DNA of 35,161 bases, from positions 1 through 35,161 of the IMG/VR virus record IMGVR_UViG_3300023179_000291; one strand, written 5' to 3'. The notes under the pieces are model-generated. The model worked only from the letters and a program-made list of their open reading frames with translations, was not told the origin of the DNA and made no database searches. This DNA is from a virus. The translations under genes were made by a program, and so were the position numbers. This document shows, piece by piece, positions 12,875-19,164 of the stretch; positions within the stretch are counted from its first letter, which is position 1, and each line of letters begins with the position of its first letter.

Positions 12875-13164
12875 TATCTTACTCCTGTTAAAACGATACC
12901 GCCAGCGGCTCCAATGAGCACCCAGAAGTACCACGGTTGTGAAGACTGTTTATTTTCTAAATCTTTAATCGTAGAATCCTGACGTTTAATAGCGTTTGCT
13001 AAAAAGTCACGCTCTACTTCTAAAGTTTTAACGTAGTCGAGACACGAATTTAAAACGTCGTCGCACTTAGGCTTTTCCTTCTGGTCCGCGATAGTGGTCG
13101 AGCAAATCACGCAACCTATCACGAGCAGCATCGCGCTCTTTTTGAATGAGTTTAAGTTTTTCAT
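12874..13164 (-). CDS. Signal/coiled-coil/membrane protein, possible spanin partner
   Basis: The product has 96 residues. A hydrophobic N-terminus (SAMLLVIGCVICSTTIA) could be a signal peptide or a lipoprotein signal with VIGC as the lipobox. A coiled-coil middle with two Cys (CDDVLNSCLDYVKTLE) and a C-terminal membrane segment (PWYFWVLIGAAGGIVLTGV) follow. Its first 98 bases lie inside the end of the neighbouring i-spanin-like gene in another frame, an arrangement typical of Rz/Rz1 genes. The C-terminal membrane helix is not typical of an o-spanin, so the spanin assignment is tentative. Confidence 0.5.
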   Translation of the reverse strand: MKNLNSFKKSAMLLVIGCVICSTTIADQKEKPKCDDVLNSCLDYVKTLEVERDFLANAIKRQDSTIKDLENKQSSQPWYFWVLIGAAGGIVLTGVR

Positions 13165-13279
13165 CGTGGTGGTCCCTTTCAATCGTTCTGAGTTTTTCTT
13201 CAACTCTCTTTCGTTTATTTGCATTAAACAGGTTTAATATGCCAAGAATCGCTGCAATTATCACCAGTATACTATTCAT
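13067..13279 (-). CDS. i-spanin-like (Rz-type) membrane coiled-coil protein
   Basis: The protein has 70 residues: an N-terminal membrane helix (SILVIIAAILGILNLF), then a basic turn and a long charged coiled coil (VEEKLRTIERDHHDEKLKLI, then QKERDAARDRLRDLLDHY). This is the plan of an i-spanin, which spans the periplasm and helps fuse the two host membranes at lysis. The overlap with a second gene that carries its own export signal supports the idea. The location in an accessory operon away from the presumed lysis genes is odd. An unrelated membrane coiled-coil protein is possible. Confidence 0.5.
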   Translation of the reverse strand: MNSILVIIAAILGILNLFNANKRKRVEEKLRTIERDHHDEKLKLIQKERDAARDRLRDLLDHYRGPEGKA

Positions 13280-13532
13280 AATGAACCCACCTTCCATTTT
13301 CTTTCAAAGAAAGAGTACCGTTCACTACGTAGGCTTTTTTCTTAAAGTCTACTTTGATACATTGGTGCGCTGGTTTTAAACAATGAATGCACTTGTTTGC
13401 AATGTTTTCAATAGTCAATTCACTATTGTCACTATAGCCACAACTTATACAATGCCAGCTTGTAGCAGCATGCAATTGCATTCTTTCATTGTCAATGAAC
13501 TCTTGATTACAACCCAATATACTACACTTCAT
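13272..13532 (-). CDS. Cys-rich zinc-binding protein, 86 aa
   Basis: Seven Cys are arranged as KCSILGC, CISCGYS, CIHCLKPAHQC, consistent with one or two zinc fingers in the N-terminal two thirds. A basic beta segment (FKKKAYVVNGTLSL) follows. GGAGG five bases before the ATG at 13532 fixes the start. It could bind nucleic acid or a host protein; the family is not recognised. Confidence 0.65.
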   Translation of the reverse strand: MKCSILGCNQEFIDNERMQLHAATSWHCISCGYSDNSELTIENIANKCIHCLKPAHQCIKVDFKKKAYVVNGTLSLKENGRWVHYE

Positions 13533-13662
13533 CAATTCCTCCATATGCATGCAAAAATTTAAGAATCTCAGCTAAGTTGTTAGCCTCCACTGTAAACGAT
13601 GGAGACAATTGAACCGCGTATCTTACTTTCCCATTTACTGAATAGTGTTTAATGTTGCTCAT
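13522..13662 (-). CDS. Hypothetical protein, 46 aa
   Basis: A short product with beta segments (IKHYSVNGKVRYAVQL) and a helix (NNLAEILKFLHAYGG). AAAGGA eight bases before the ATG and a strong promoter just upstream support it. It overlaps the next start by 11 bases. It is the first gene after that promoter, so early expression is likely. No family is recognised. Confidence 0.6.
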   Translation of the reverse strand: MSNIKHYSVNGKVRYAVQLSPSFTVEANNLAEILKFLHAYGGIDEV

Positions 13663-13680
13663 ATTTACCATCCTTTCTAT

Positions 13681-13709
13681 ATTATATCATACTACTAACT
13701 AGAAGTCAA
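13681..13709 (-). promoter_or_regulatory. Leftward promoter inside the end of the upstream gene
   Basis: Reading leftward, TTGACT (13709-13704), 17 bases, and TGATATAAT with TATAAT at 13686-13681. The -35 box lies in the last codons of the gene at 13699-14004. Transcription should start near 13674 and feed the genes from 13662 downward. Box sequences and spacing equal those of the promoter at 4308-4336. Confidence 0.75.
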
Positions 13710-14004
13710 ACATCAATATAGTTGCCGACGCTGCGCCAGTACCAAGTATGTTAGCCTTGATATCCCCTCCATCCATTATTGAACCAGGACCGCCCATATA
13801 TTCGGCAGCCGTTGTCAACAAAATAGTAGTGAATGCTGAAAAAATCAGTGCATCTGTTTTCTTCATCCTAAATGCTTTTTTGCTGAACCCGTACATAGTT
13901 GTTTGAAATGCGTAACTTACTCCAAAATGTGCAGCCTTATCAGTCTCGATTGCGCGAGCCTCTAGGCTTATACAGATTGCAATAATTAATAATAGTTTTT
14001 TCAT
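13699..14004 (-). CDS. Exported/membrane protein, YfiM-like
   Basis: A signal peptide (KKLLLIIAICISLEARA) is followed by ETDKAAHFGVSYAFQTTMYG, a hydrophobic helix (LIFSAFTTILLTTAAEYMGG) and SIMDGGDIKANILGTGAA. The DKxxHFxxS and DxxANxxG blocks are those of YfiM/DUF2279-type envelope proteins, which are common in phages and lack a firm function. AAGGAG lies seven bases before the ATG. The product probably resides in the host envelope. Confidence 0.7.
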   Translation of the reverse strand: MKKLLLIIAICISLEARAIETDKAAHFGVSYAFQTTMYGFSKKAFRMKKTDALIFSAFTTILLTTAAEYMGGPGSIMDGGDIKANILGTGAASATILMFDF

Positions 14005-14006
14005 TG

Positions 14007-14177
14007 TTAGTCTCCTTCGTATTCATATTCGAACGGTTCGTCTGATTCGTAGTCAATACTCTCAAGTTGTTTGCCGCACGACATGCAAACTAAATGGTCA
14101 GTCTCCATGTGGTAGCAACATTCTTGACAGGCTTCATTTTCACACCATCCTTCGACTTCGTGCGTAGGCTTTTTCAT
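14007..14177 (-). CDS. Small zinc-binding protein with acidic tail, 56 aa
   Basis: Cys occur as GWCENEACQECCYHMETDH and CMSCGKQL, enough for a zinc ribbon, followed by an Asp/Glu/Tyr-rich tail. The ATG at 14177 shares its A with the upstream stop (TGATG) with GGGGAG eight bases before; an ATG at 14192 has no good ribosome site. Function is unknown; protein or nucleic-acid binding is plausible. Confidence 0.65.
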   Translation of the reverse strand: MKKPTHEVEGWCENEACQECCYHMETDHLVCMSCGKQLESIDYESDEPFEYEYEGD

Positions 14178-14779
14178 CAACACGCTCCCCATCCTGCAAC
14201 GAGGGTTTTAACGTTTTTATCCCCGTTCTTCTCCATTGCTTTTTCGCGAGCCGCTTTGCTTAACACGTCAATGCGTGCTTTCAACTTATCAATTTGGTCT
14301 GCAATGCGACTACTCTTTTTCAGTTCAGTTGCAGTCTTAAGAGAGTTGCCACACAAAGGGCATTGCTTATAGCGCATGTGAGCAATTGCCAATTTTGAAC
14401 CGCATTGAGAACACCTAGCATACTTGTTTTTTGTAGTAAATATAGCTAAGTTGTTAAGTTGTTTTTGTAAATCATTGATGCGTTTTTCTAAGTTGACTTG
14501 TGTTTTTGATTTTTCTAGGTCAAGTTGAACGTAGTAGACTGCAATCACACTACTCCATTTTTCTGCAACCGATAAGCAGTAGTCCATTGCCTCGCGGTGA
14601 CTGGTGAACAACTTATCTAGGTGACATTCAACTCCATCAACGGTCTGAAAGTCCCCGCTATACCCCCCTTGATGTCCATTGTATTCACGGTCACGCTCTT
14701 TAACTTTCTTGAAGTTGTCAAGAATTTCACTTCGCGTAGCCTTTTTCCCTATAGTAAATGATATATCACACGCACCCAT
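14177..14779 (-). CDS. Phage conserved protein with zinc ribbon and coiled coil, 200 aa
   Basis: The start MGACDISFTIG and the following GHQGGYSGDFQTVDG resemble a widespread phage protein family of unknown function that begins MGAC. The middle is a coiled coil (KRINDLQKQLNNLAIF) interrupted by a zinc ribbon (CSQCGS, CPLCGN), and a basic helix ends the protein. It probably oligomerises through the helix. AAGGAT lies six bases before the ATG. Confidence 0.7.
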   Translation of the reverse strand: MGACDISFTIGKKATRSEILDNFKKVKERDREYNGHQGGYSGDFQTVDGVECHLDKLFTSHREAMDYCLSVAEKWSSVIAVYYVQLDLEKSKTQVNLEKRINDLQKQLNNLAIFTTKNKYARCSQCGSKLAIAHMRYKQCPLCGNSLKTATELKKSSRIADQIDKLKARIDVLSKAAREKAMEKNGDKNVKTLVAGWGAC

Positions 14780-14806
14780 ACTTTATCCTTTCTTGAATTA
14801 ATTAAA

Positions 14807-15019
14807 TTAAGCAGCGTCGCCGTAGTCTCCATCGTCGTCGCCGTCGAACCAACCTTCTTTTTCAAAATGGTCCCATGCTATATCGTAGACGTGCGCTGGA
14901 GGGTCGCAACCCTCTACTTCAACCGAATAGTCTCCGTCGTCGTGTTCGCATACGTAGCATACGTATGGTACACCGTCGATTGTTAACGTAGTCCTGCTTT
15001 CGTCTTCAATTGAATACAT
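14807..15019 (-). CDS. Hypothetical acidic protein, 70 aa
   Basis: The N-terminal half is beta-rich (TLTIDGVPYVCYVCEHDDGD) and the end is very acidic (GWFDGDDDGDYGDAA). I start at 15019, after AGGTTAAC, a ribosome-site context shared with the genes at 15671 and 17957. The preceding stop is one base upstream. Strong acidity could reflect DNA mimicry or partner binding, but there is no direct evidence. Confidence 0.65.
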   Translation of the reverse strand: MYSIEDESRTTLTIDGVPYVCYVCEHDDGDYSVEVEGCDPPAHVYDIAWDHFEKEGWFDGDDDGDYGDAA

Positions 15020-15020
15020 G

Positions 15021-15671
15021 TTAACCTGCCTTTCTCTTGTATTCGGGGACTTTCCCCCAATTTGTATTCTCAATGTTTTTTGTGCCGTGGTACACTAGAC
15101 CGATTTTTGGGTTTTTCCCAAGCGCGACGTCGTCTTGATTCGATGCGTCAGCATATCCGCACGCTTTCAGTTGTGCAACGGTCTCAAAGACTAGTGAATG
15201 CCGGTCTTTCTCTACGTCGATAAGCTTATCCTCAGTACCGCCAAACGAATAAATCACGGTGAAGTTCTTAGGCAGGTCTTGAGACCGCCTCTTAAATAGA
15301 GAGACCATCTTAGTATACGCATAGAACTCGACTTCAGGTCTCGCCCGCATGATTCGAATCCAGCGGTCTAGGTATTCCTCGTTGTAAAAATCCCCAGAAT
15401 CGTGAATTCGAATGCGCTCGGCTTTCTGCTTATCTATATCTGAAAGCATTGCGTCGATAAATAAATTGGATTGCGTTGCGGCTAAACGTCTTTCGAAAGC
15501 TTGTGCTACGTTCGAAAAACGATAAGCGCCTGAAAGCGCGTAGCAACCTTTCGCGCACGCACCGGCATTCGGGCACGTCTTAAGGCCCGTTGACGATTGA
15601 TAAGCCGGTATTCCAAAATTAAACGTGCGTTTAGCGCTCTTTTTGATTTTTGAATTGCGAACCAAAAACAT
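15021..15671 (-). CDS. GP88-family protein with radical-SAM-like Cys cluster
   Basis: The protein has 216 residues. TGLKTCPNAGACAKGCYALS gives Cys33, Cys39 and Cys43, as in the GP88 family of phage proteins. RIHDSGDFYNEEYLDRWIRI follows, a conserved block, and later strands include VEFYAYTK and NFTVIYSFGG. The Cys spacing is not the canonical radical SAM CxxxCxxC, but an iron-sulfur cofactor is plausible. The natural substrate is unknown. A hairpin with a U-tract lies between it and the upstream gene, so its expression may be separately controlled. Start at 15671 after GAGGTTAAC. Confidence 0.75.
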   Translation of the reverse strand: MFLVRNSKIKKSAKRTFNFGIPAYQSSTGLKTCPNAGACAKGCYALSGAYRFSNVAQAFERRLAATQSNLFIDAMLSDIDKQKAERIRIHDSGDFYNEEYLDRWIRIMRARPEVEFYAYTKMVSLFKRRSQDLPKNFTVIYSFGGTEDKLIDVEKDRHSLVFETVAQLKACGYADASNQDDVALGKNPKIGLVYHGTKNIENTNWGKVPEYKRKAG

Positions 15672-15683
15672 GTTAACCTCGTG

Positions 15684-15716
15684 AAAAAGTAGGGGCAATC
15701 TTAATTGACTGCCCCT
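15684..15716 (-). terminator. Intrinsic terminator or attenuator before the GP88 gene
   Basis: Reading leftward, AGGGGCA pairs with TGCCCCT (15716-15710 with 15697-15691), with further inner pairing across one mismatch, a six-base loop, then ACTTTTTC. This is a good rho-independent terminator inside the leftward operon, 13 bases before the next start codon. It probably lowers rather than ends transcription. Confidence 0.7.
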
Positions 15717-15731
15717 TTGTAGCGGTCGCGT

Positions 15732-16466
15732 TCAGGCGGCAATCTTAGTGATTGCGTCAAAAAGCGCACCATTGACTTTAATTTGCGGGTGAGCACCTGT
15801 CAATCGTCGCGCGGTCTTAATCCGCTGCTCTTCAAGGTCCGTATACTCGAACCCGTTGACGCTGTATTCTTGAATGCGGTTAAGCACAGCCCATGCGTTA
15901 AGTCCTTTATCTTCTTCGCGTCGTGGCACGTGCAATTGCTCTGCAGTCACCTTATGAGGTGTTAACCCTCGAATGATAAGAGCAGCGTTAACGAATGCGG
16001 TGTATTCCTCAACGCTTAACACGCGCGCCTGCAATCGGTCTACTAGTTCTTGAATGCGTTGCGACTGCTCGATAAGCGACGCCAAGGCGGTCTTAACCTT
16101 CTCTGCAGCGTAGCCGACGTGCCTGATATAGACCGGCTGAATTATGTTTTTTCCGACAACTAGACCGTTTGCGCATACTAGTCTATAGATGCCAAGCGAC
16201 AATTGAAAGCTTGTGGTACCGTCGTGCGAATTAAGCACGACAATCTCAAGAAAGTCACCTGCTCTTAACTTAAGCGCGGGGTTGCGAAAGCGCATTGCGT
16301 GCTTTCCAAGTCCCGTGCGCGTTCTGTTAACAGTGTTCACTAGGTCCCATCCATTGATGCGCATATCCTCAATGAATTGTCCACTTGAAATGAACTTGTA
16401 TTTTGATGATACGCGTTCGCTCGGTCCAGTTGCCGTTAGAGCATTTACTTGTGTTAGTGTATTCAT
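15732..16466 (-). CDS. DUF932-family protein
   Basis: The protein has 244 residues. Conserved blocks are SSKYKFISSGQFIEDM, KHAMRFRNP, LEIVVLNSHDGTTSFQLSLG, IYRLVCANGLVVG and PVYIRHVGYA, in the order seen in DUF932 proteins of phages and plasmids. The C-terminal half is helical. The biochemical role is not established; the family is common on mobile DNA and some members are suspected to act in host takeover. AAAGGAT precedes the start by about nine bases. Confidence 0.85.
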   Translation of the reverse strand: MNTLTQVNALTATGPSERVSSKYKFISSGQFIEDMRINGWDLVNTVNRTRTGLGKHAMRFRNPALKLRAGDFLEIVVLNSHDGTTSFQLSLGIYRLVCANGLVVGKNIIQPVYIRHVGYAAEKVKTALASLIEQSQRIQELVDRLQARVLSVEEYTAFVNAALIIRGLTPHKVTAEQLHVPRREEDKGLNAWAVLNRIQEYSVNGFEYTDLEEQRIKTARRLTGAHPQIKVNGALFDAITKIAA

Positions 16467-16471
16467 TTTTC

Positions 16472-16999
16472 TTATCCTTTCACTAGTGTTAGTTTTTGAA
16501 AGCGTGGCAATTGCGTTGCCGTTGGTCCTTGGTATTCCCGAATCGTTTTAGGAATGCTAAGGGTTTTTAACTTAAGCACATTCTTAGCTAAGCGCAATCC
16601 TTCTTTCCAATCGTCGCTATATCCGTCGCTTGAGACTACTATTAAGTCCTTCAATCGATGCTTAAGAACGATAAGGCACGCGACTACGACTATATCATAA
16701 GGCTTTCGAGCGGTCTTACAGAAGGTGTAGCGGTCGAATACGTCACCTTCAAAATTTTGCCTATAATGCTCTCTCAATGAGAATTCCTCGTGCGCGTCGT
16801 CACCTTTGCCGTTAACCTGCAATCCACCATATTTGCCAATTGGCGTATGCGCGGTGAACCCTGAAAGTCCACCATTGACAGCGTAGTATGCCTTAACGAT
16901 GCGCGCGCATTCCTTAATTGCGCTCTGATAAGTTTTTTCGGTCTTATCAGCGGTACCTTTTTTGGGCTTTTTGAATTCCCAATAGTGAGTGTATCCCAT
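16472..16999 (-). CDS. Phage conserved hypothetical protein (MGYTHYW family)
   Basis: The N-terminus MGYTHYWEFKK is the hallmark of a phage family of unknown function. Conserved later parts include GPTATQL near the end and YDIVVVACLIVLKHRL in the middle. The protein has 175 residues and no signal or membrane segment. It forms a leftward pair with the DUF932 gene, five bases apart. Confidence 0.7.
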   Translation of the reverse strand: MGYTHYWEFKKPKKGTADKTEKTYQSAIKECARIVKAYYAVNGGLSGFTAHTPIGKYGGLQVNGKGDDAHEEFSLREHYRQNFEGDVFDRYTFCKTARKPYDIVVVACLIVLKHRLKDLIVVSSDGYSDDWKEGLRLAKNVLKLKTLSIPKTIREYQGPTATQLPRFQKLTLVKG

Positions 17000-17003
17000 G
17001 GTC

Positions 17004-17207
17004 TTATCCTTTCTTAAGTGAAAAAGGTTGATTGAATCGGTCTCTTCTTAACTTCAATTCGATTGCAATGGTTGCAACGGCATCGTGTATGCATTCTTGG
17101 CATATGTACAGCGTCTCATCTGCGTTGCCCTTAAGAAGTATTCCTTGACTACGCTCTTTCGAATTGCAGAAAGAGCATACTTTCGAACTATTATAAGTGT
17201 TCTTCAT
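17004..17207 (-). CDS. Free-standing ClpX-type zinc finger protein
   Basis: The 67-residue protein contains KVCSFCNSKERSQ at residues 10-22, then LLKGNADETLYICQECI, with zinc ligands Cys11, Cys14, Cys36 and Cys39. This is the N-terminal zinc-binding domain of ClpX, which dimerises and docks adaptors and substrates, but here it has no ATPase domain. The short basic tail is helical. It may compete for ClpX adaptors, mimic an adaptor or redirect ClpXP proteolysis. This is inferred from domain identity. It overlaps the upstream gene by ATGA. Confidence 0.8.
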   Translation of the reverse strand: MKNTYNSSKVCSFCNSKERSQGILLKGNADETLYICQECIHDAVATIAIELKLRRDRFNQPFSLKKG

Positions 17208-17461
17208 GCTTTTTCCCTTTCAATTGGTACAGTGTTTAAGATTGCGTCTGCAACTTTCAGTATACTAGTACCATTATACGCTTTGTCGCCTGTTAACACA
17301 AGTAGCTCAAAGAATACGCAATCGGGTTCGCCTGCAGCGATGCATTCTAAGATATATTGCGCTAAACCCATGCGGTCCCCTTCGAAGTTGTCGTGCATCC
17401 ACCTAAACATTGCGCGATAAGTATTCGCGTAGTCCTGAAAGGTTAATAATTGCTTATCCAT
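17204..17461 (-). CDS. Hypothetical protein, 85 aa
   Basis: The protein is helical with segments FQDYANTYRAMFRWMHDNFE, LAQYILECIAAG, then FFELLVLTGDKAYNG. It is acidic and has no signal or metal motif. The ATG at 17461 overlaps the upstream gene end by 8 bases; a GTG at 17470 is possible. The coupling to the ClpX-type zinc finger by ATGA suggests co-expression and perhaps shared action, which is inference. Confidence 0.65.
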   Translation of the reverse strand: MDKQLLTFQDYANTYRAMFRWMHDNFEGDRMGLAQYILECIAAGEPDCVFFELLVLTGDKAYNGTSILKVADAILNTVPIEREKA

Positions 17462-17675
17462 ATAATTCACCGCTTTCTTGGAATTCCAAACATGCCTCGT
17501 GTATTAAGTCGGCATTTTGTGCCTCAAGTAGAAGAACCTCGTGCTCTCTTAAGTATTCGCCTGTATTCTCGAATACTGCCTCTACTACGTAGGCATCCTT
17601 AAACCCGCTCTCTACGTATACCGTTGCAATCACTGCCTCTCTTAACTTTCCATATATCATTCTGTATTCTCTCAT
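17454..17675 (-). CDS. Hypothetical protein, 73 aa
   Basis: It begins MREYRMIYGKLREAVIATVY and continues with acidic helices (TGEYLREHEVLLLEAQNA). AAAGGA six bases before the ATG fixes the start. No family is recognised. It is one of the early genes of the leftward accessory block, with the tail of its sequence shared with the next gene. Confidence 0.65.
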   Translation of the reverse strand: MREYRMIYGKLREAVIATVYVESGFKDAYVVEAVFENTGEYLREHEVLLLEAQNADLIHEACLEFQESGELYG

Positions 17676-17688
17676 ATGTATTCCTTTC

Positions 17689-17814
17689 TTATTTAAGAAC
17701 CCGTTCCCATTTTTGGACTTCTAGTTCTAGTTGTTTAATTTTATCGTTTGCAACCATCAATGCCAGTACTAAGCAAACAATTAATATTCCTATTAAATAG
17801 ATATATGCTCTCAT
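17689..17814 (-). CDS. Single-span membrane peptide with coiled-coil tail, 41 aa
   Basis: A hydrophobic N-terminus (YIYLIGILIVCLVLALMV) precedes a charged helix (KIKQLELEVQKWERVLK) in heptad register. The ATG overlaps the upstream stop by ATGA. The plan resembles a miniature i-spanin or membrane-tethered inhibitor. No homologue is recognised. Confidence 0.6.
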   Translation of the reverse strand: MRAYIYLIGILIVCLVLALMVANDKIKQLELEVQKWERVLK

Positions 17815-17957
17815 ACGTCAATACCCTCCAATAGCAATCTTATCAAGAATTCCAATTGGGTGCAACTGTGAGTTTGCAATTCCTGAATGCTATGTCTCAG
17901 TGTTAATTGTCTTATATCCTTAATTAACTGCAATCGTTTTTCTGTTAGCGTATACAT
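17811..17957 (-). CDS. Hypothetical Leu-rich protein, first gene of leftward block, 48 aa
   Basis: The product is helical (KRLQLIKDIRQLTLRHSIQ, then LEFLIRLLLEG). GAGGTTAAC directly precedes the ATG, the same context as at 15671. A promoter lies about 40 bases upstream, so it is the first gene of the 6.8 kb leftward accessory transcript. No family is recognised. Confidence 0.6.
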   Translation of the reverse strand: MYTLTEKRLQLIKDIRQLTLRHSIQELQTHSCTQLEFLIRLLLEGIDV

Positions 17958-17995
17958 GTTAACCTCTGTTGATTATATAATGCATTCTAGGTGCC

Positions 17996-18024
17996 ATTAT
18001 ATCACGCGGGTGCAATTGTGAAAA
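17996..18024 (-). promoter_or_regulatory. Promoter of the leftward accessory operon
   Basis: Reading leftward, TTTTCA (18024-18019), a 17-base spacer and TGATATAAT with TATAAT at 18001-17996. The -35 box is weak, but the extended -10 compensates. Transcription would begin near 17989, about 32 bases before the first gene. Confidence 0.6.
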
Positions 18025-18645
18025 ACTGAAGAACTAGTTAACACCATTGCAATCGCATGCATCCCAACTCGTTGCAATCGCTAAGCAATCATTGCAACTG
18101 TCAAACTTATATTGGCAACTGTCTAAGAAGTGTATACATTGGTCCATGGGTTAGGGTACCTTTGCAATTGCAATCGATTGTAGGGCATTTAAACGCAAAG
18201 GAATTCTGCAATGATATTAATGGGTTATGCAATTGTGTTGCAATTGTGTGGGCATGAATATTGCAAGCGCCAGTAAACACCCCAACCCCTAGAGGGTGGA
18301 GCCCATTTGCAATGGTCCCCCCCCACCCCAAACGTCTTATTAAATTTTTAAGTTCGTGTGGATATCAGCGTAAATTTTTTATTTTTTGGGCGGGTCTAAA
18401 ATAACCCCCCTCCACTCTACCAACGTTATTTTGCACCACAGTGCGAAATGGCCCTAGAACCATTGCAAACCATAAGGTGGTAGGATACCCCTAGGGGGTG
18501 TAATAGCAAGCGATTGTAAGGCATTCTAGCACTATTTTTGAGCGTAAAATATCAAAGTTTGCGAGCCCTTGGCGGTTCGCTGGTGGTGGTTGGAGGGTTT
18601 AGGTACTAGATGATCCGCCGGTACGCATTAATTAAACGTAAAAAA
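18025..18645. other. Non-coding region dense in TTGCAA, candidate origin or control region
   Basis: No credible gene fits here: the frames lack ribosome sites and protein-like composition. The palindromic word TTGCAA occurs nine times between 18047 and 18468 (starts at 18047, 18072, 18092, 18162, 18168, 18238, 18261, 18307 and 18463), far above chance. GCAATTG variants add to this. An imperfect 21-base direct repeat lies at 18170-18190 and 18506-18526. C-runs, a CCCCTAGGGG palindrome near 18488 and an AT-rich stretch around 18370 complete it. Repeats plus an AT-rich stretch between divergent transcription units suggest a replication origin or a packaging signal; neither is proven. Confidence 0.6.
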
Positions 18646-18649
18646 ATAC

Positions 18650-18678
18650 TTGACAAACGTAAATTTGTATGTTATAGT
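18650..18678 (+). promoter_or_regulatory. Strong rightward promoter, extended -10
   Basis: TTGACA (18650-18655), a 17-base spacer and TGTTATAGT with TATAGT at 18673-18678. Transcription should begin near 18685, at the foot of the structured leader. Confidence 0.75.
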
Positions 18679-18684
18679 TGTGTT

Positions 18685-18838
18685 AGAATAGCCGAACTTC
18701 GCAGTTCGGATTTCTTACCACTAGCTATTCACCGTAGCTGGTATTGGCGTCACCTGCCCGGCCATGAGGGAAGCATGGCCCTTCTCTACTAAAAGTGGTG
18801 AGCGAGCGTCCAGCGGCTACTGGCGCACCTTTAAAACT
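18685..18838 (+). ncRNA. Candidate structured leader RNA or small RNA
   Basis: About 154 bases separate the promoter from the next ATG, and they fold strongly. GAATAG (18686-18691) pairs with CTATTC (18725-18730) around a hairpin CCGAAC/GTTCGG (18692-18709). GGCCATG pairs with CATGGCC (18760-18780). GCG-CCAG pairs with CTGG-CGC (18806-18826) with one bulge. A GGTG at 18797 can pair with CACC at 18751 or at 18826, so two folds compete. The following gene has no ribosome site. A regulatory leader or an independent RNA are both possible; no known RNA class is recognised. Confidence 0.5.
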
Positions 18839-19156
18839 ATGAGCAAACTAAAAACAAAACTAAGGCTTGCAAAAGCTGCACGAAAAGCTGGTTCCGGGTC
18901 TGAGGACCCGTTCATCGGTTACACACCTAGCAAACACTCTAAAGAGGGCGGACTTAACGACGAGTATCGCCGTAAGTACAATCGTGAAACTGGTAGTAAT
19001 CTTAAAAGGCCGGTTACCGGCAAGGTTAAGCCGGGGTCTGAGGCAGCAAAAAGACGTAAATCTTTTTGTGCTAGGATGAGCGGTGTAAAAGGGCCGACGA
19101 GTAAAGATGGAAAGCTTACACCAAAAGGAGCAGCGCTTAAGCGGTGGAAATGCTAA
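18839..19156 (+). CDS. Small basic conserved phage protein (DUF6321-like), 105 aa
   Basis: Conserved blocks are GGLNDEYRRKYNRETGSNLK, RPVTGKVKPGSEAAKRRKSF, CARMSGVKGP and the end ALKRWKC. This matches a basic protein family found in many phages, remembered as DUF6321-like, whose role is unknown. DNA or RNA binding is likely from the charge. The ATG at 18839 starts the conserved part; no ribosome site is visible and a structured leader precedes it. A hairpin follows the stop. It forms a single-gene transcription unit, which suggests separate control. Confidence 0.75.
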   Translation: MSKLKTKLRLAKAARKAGSGSEDPFIGYTPSKHSKEGGLNDEYRRKYNRETGSNLKRPVTGKVKPGSEAAKRRKSFCARMSGVKGPTSKDGKLTPKGAALKRWKC

Positions 19157-19164
19157 CGTGTGCA

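Noticed and set aside
18057-18331. Open frames of 60-74 codons in the non-coding region
   Set aside because: They have no ribosome sites, low-complexity composition from TTGCAA words, and no coupling to neighbours.
18686-18830. tRNA or known small ribozyme in the structured leader
   Set aside because: The stems do not form a cloverleaf and no T-loop consensus with matching acceptor is present; hammerhead and twister-sister core bases are not found.
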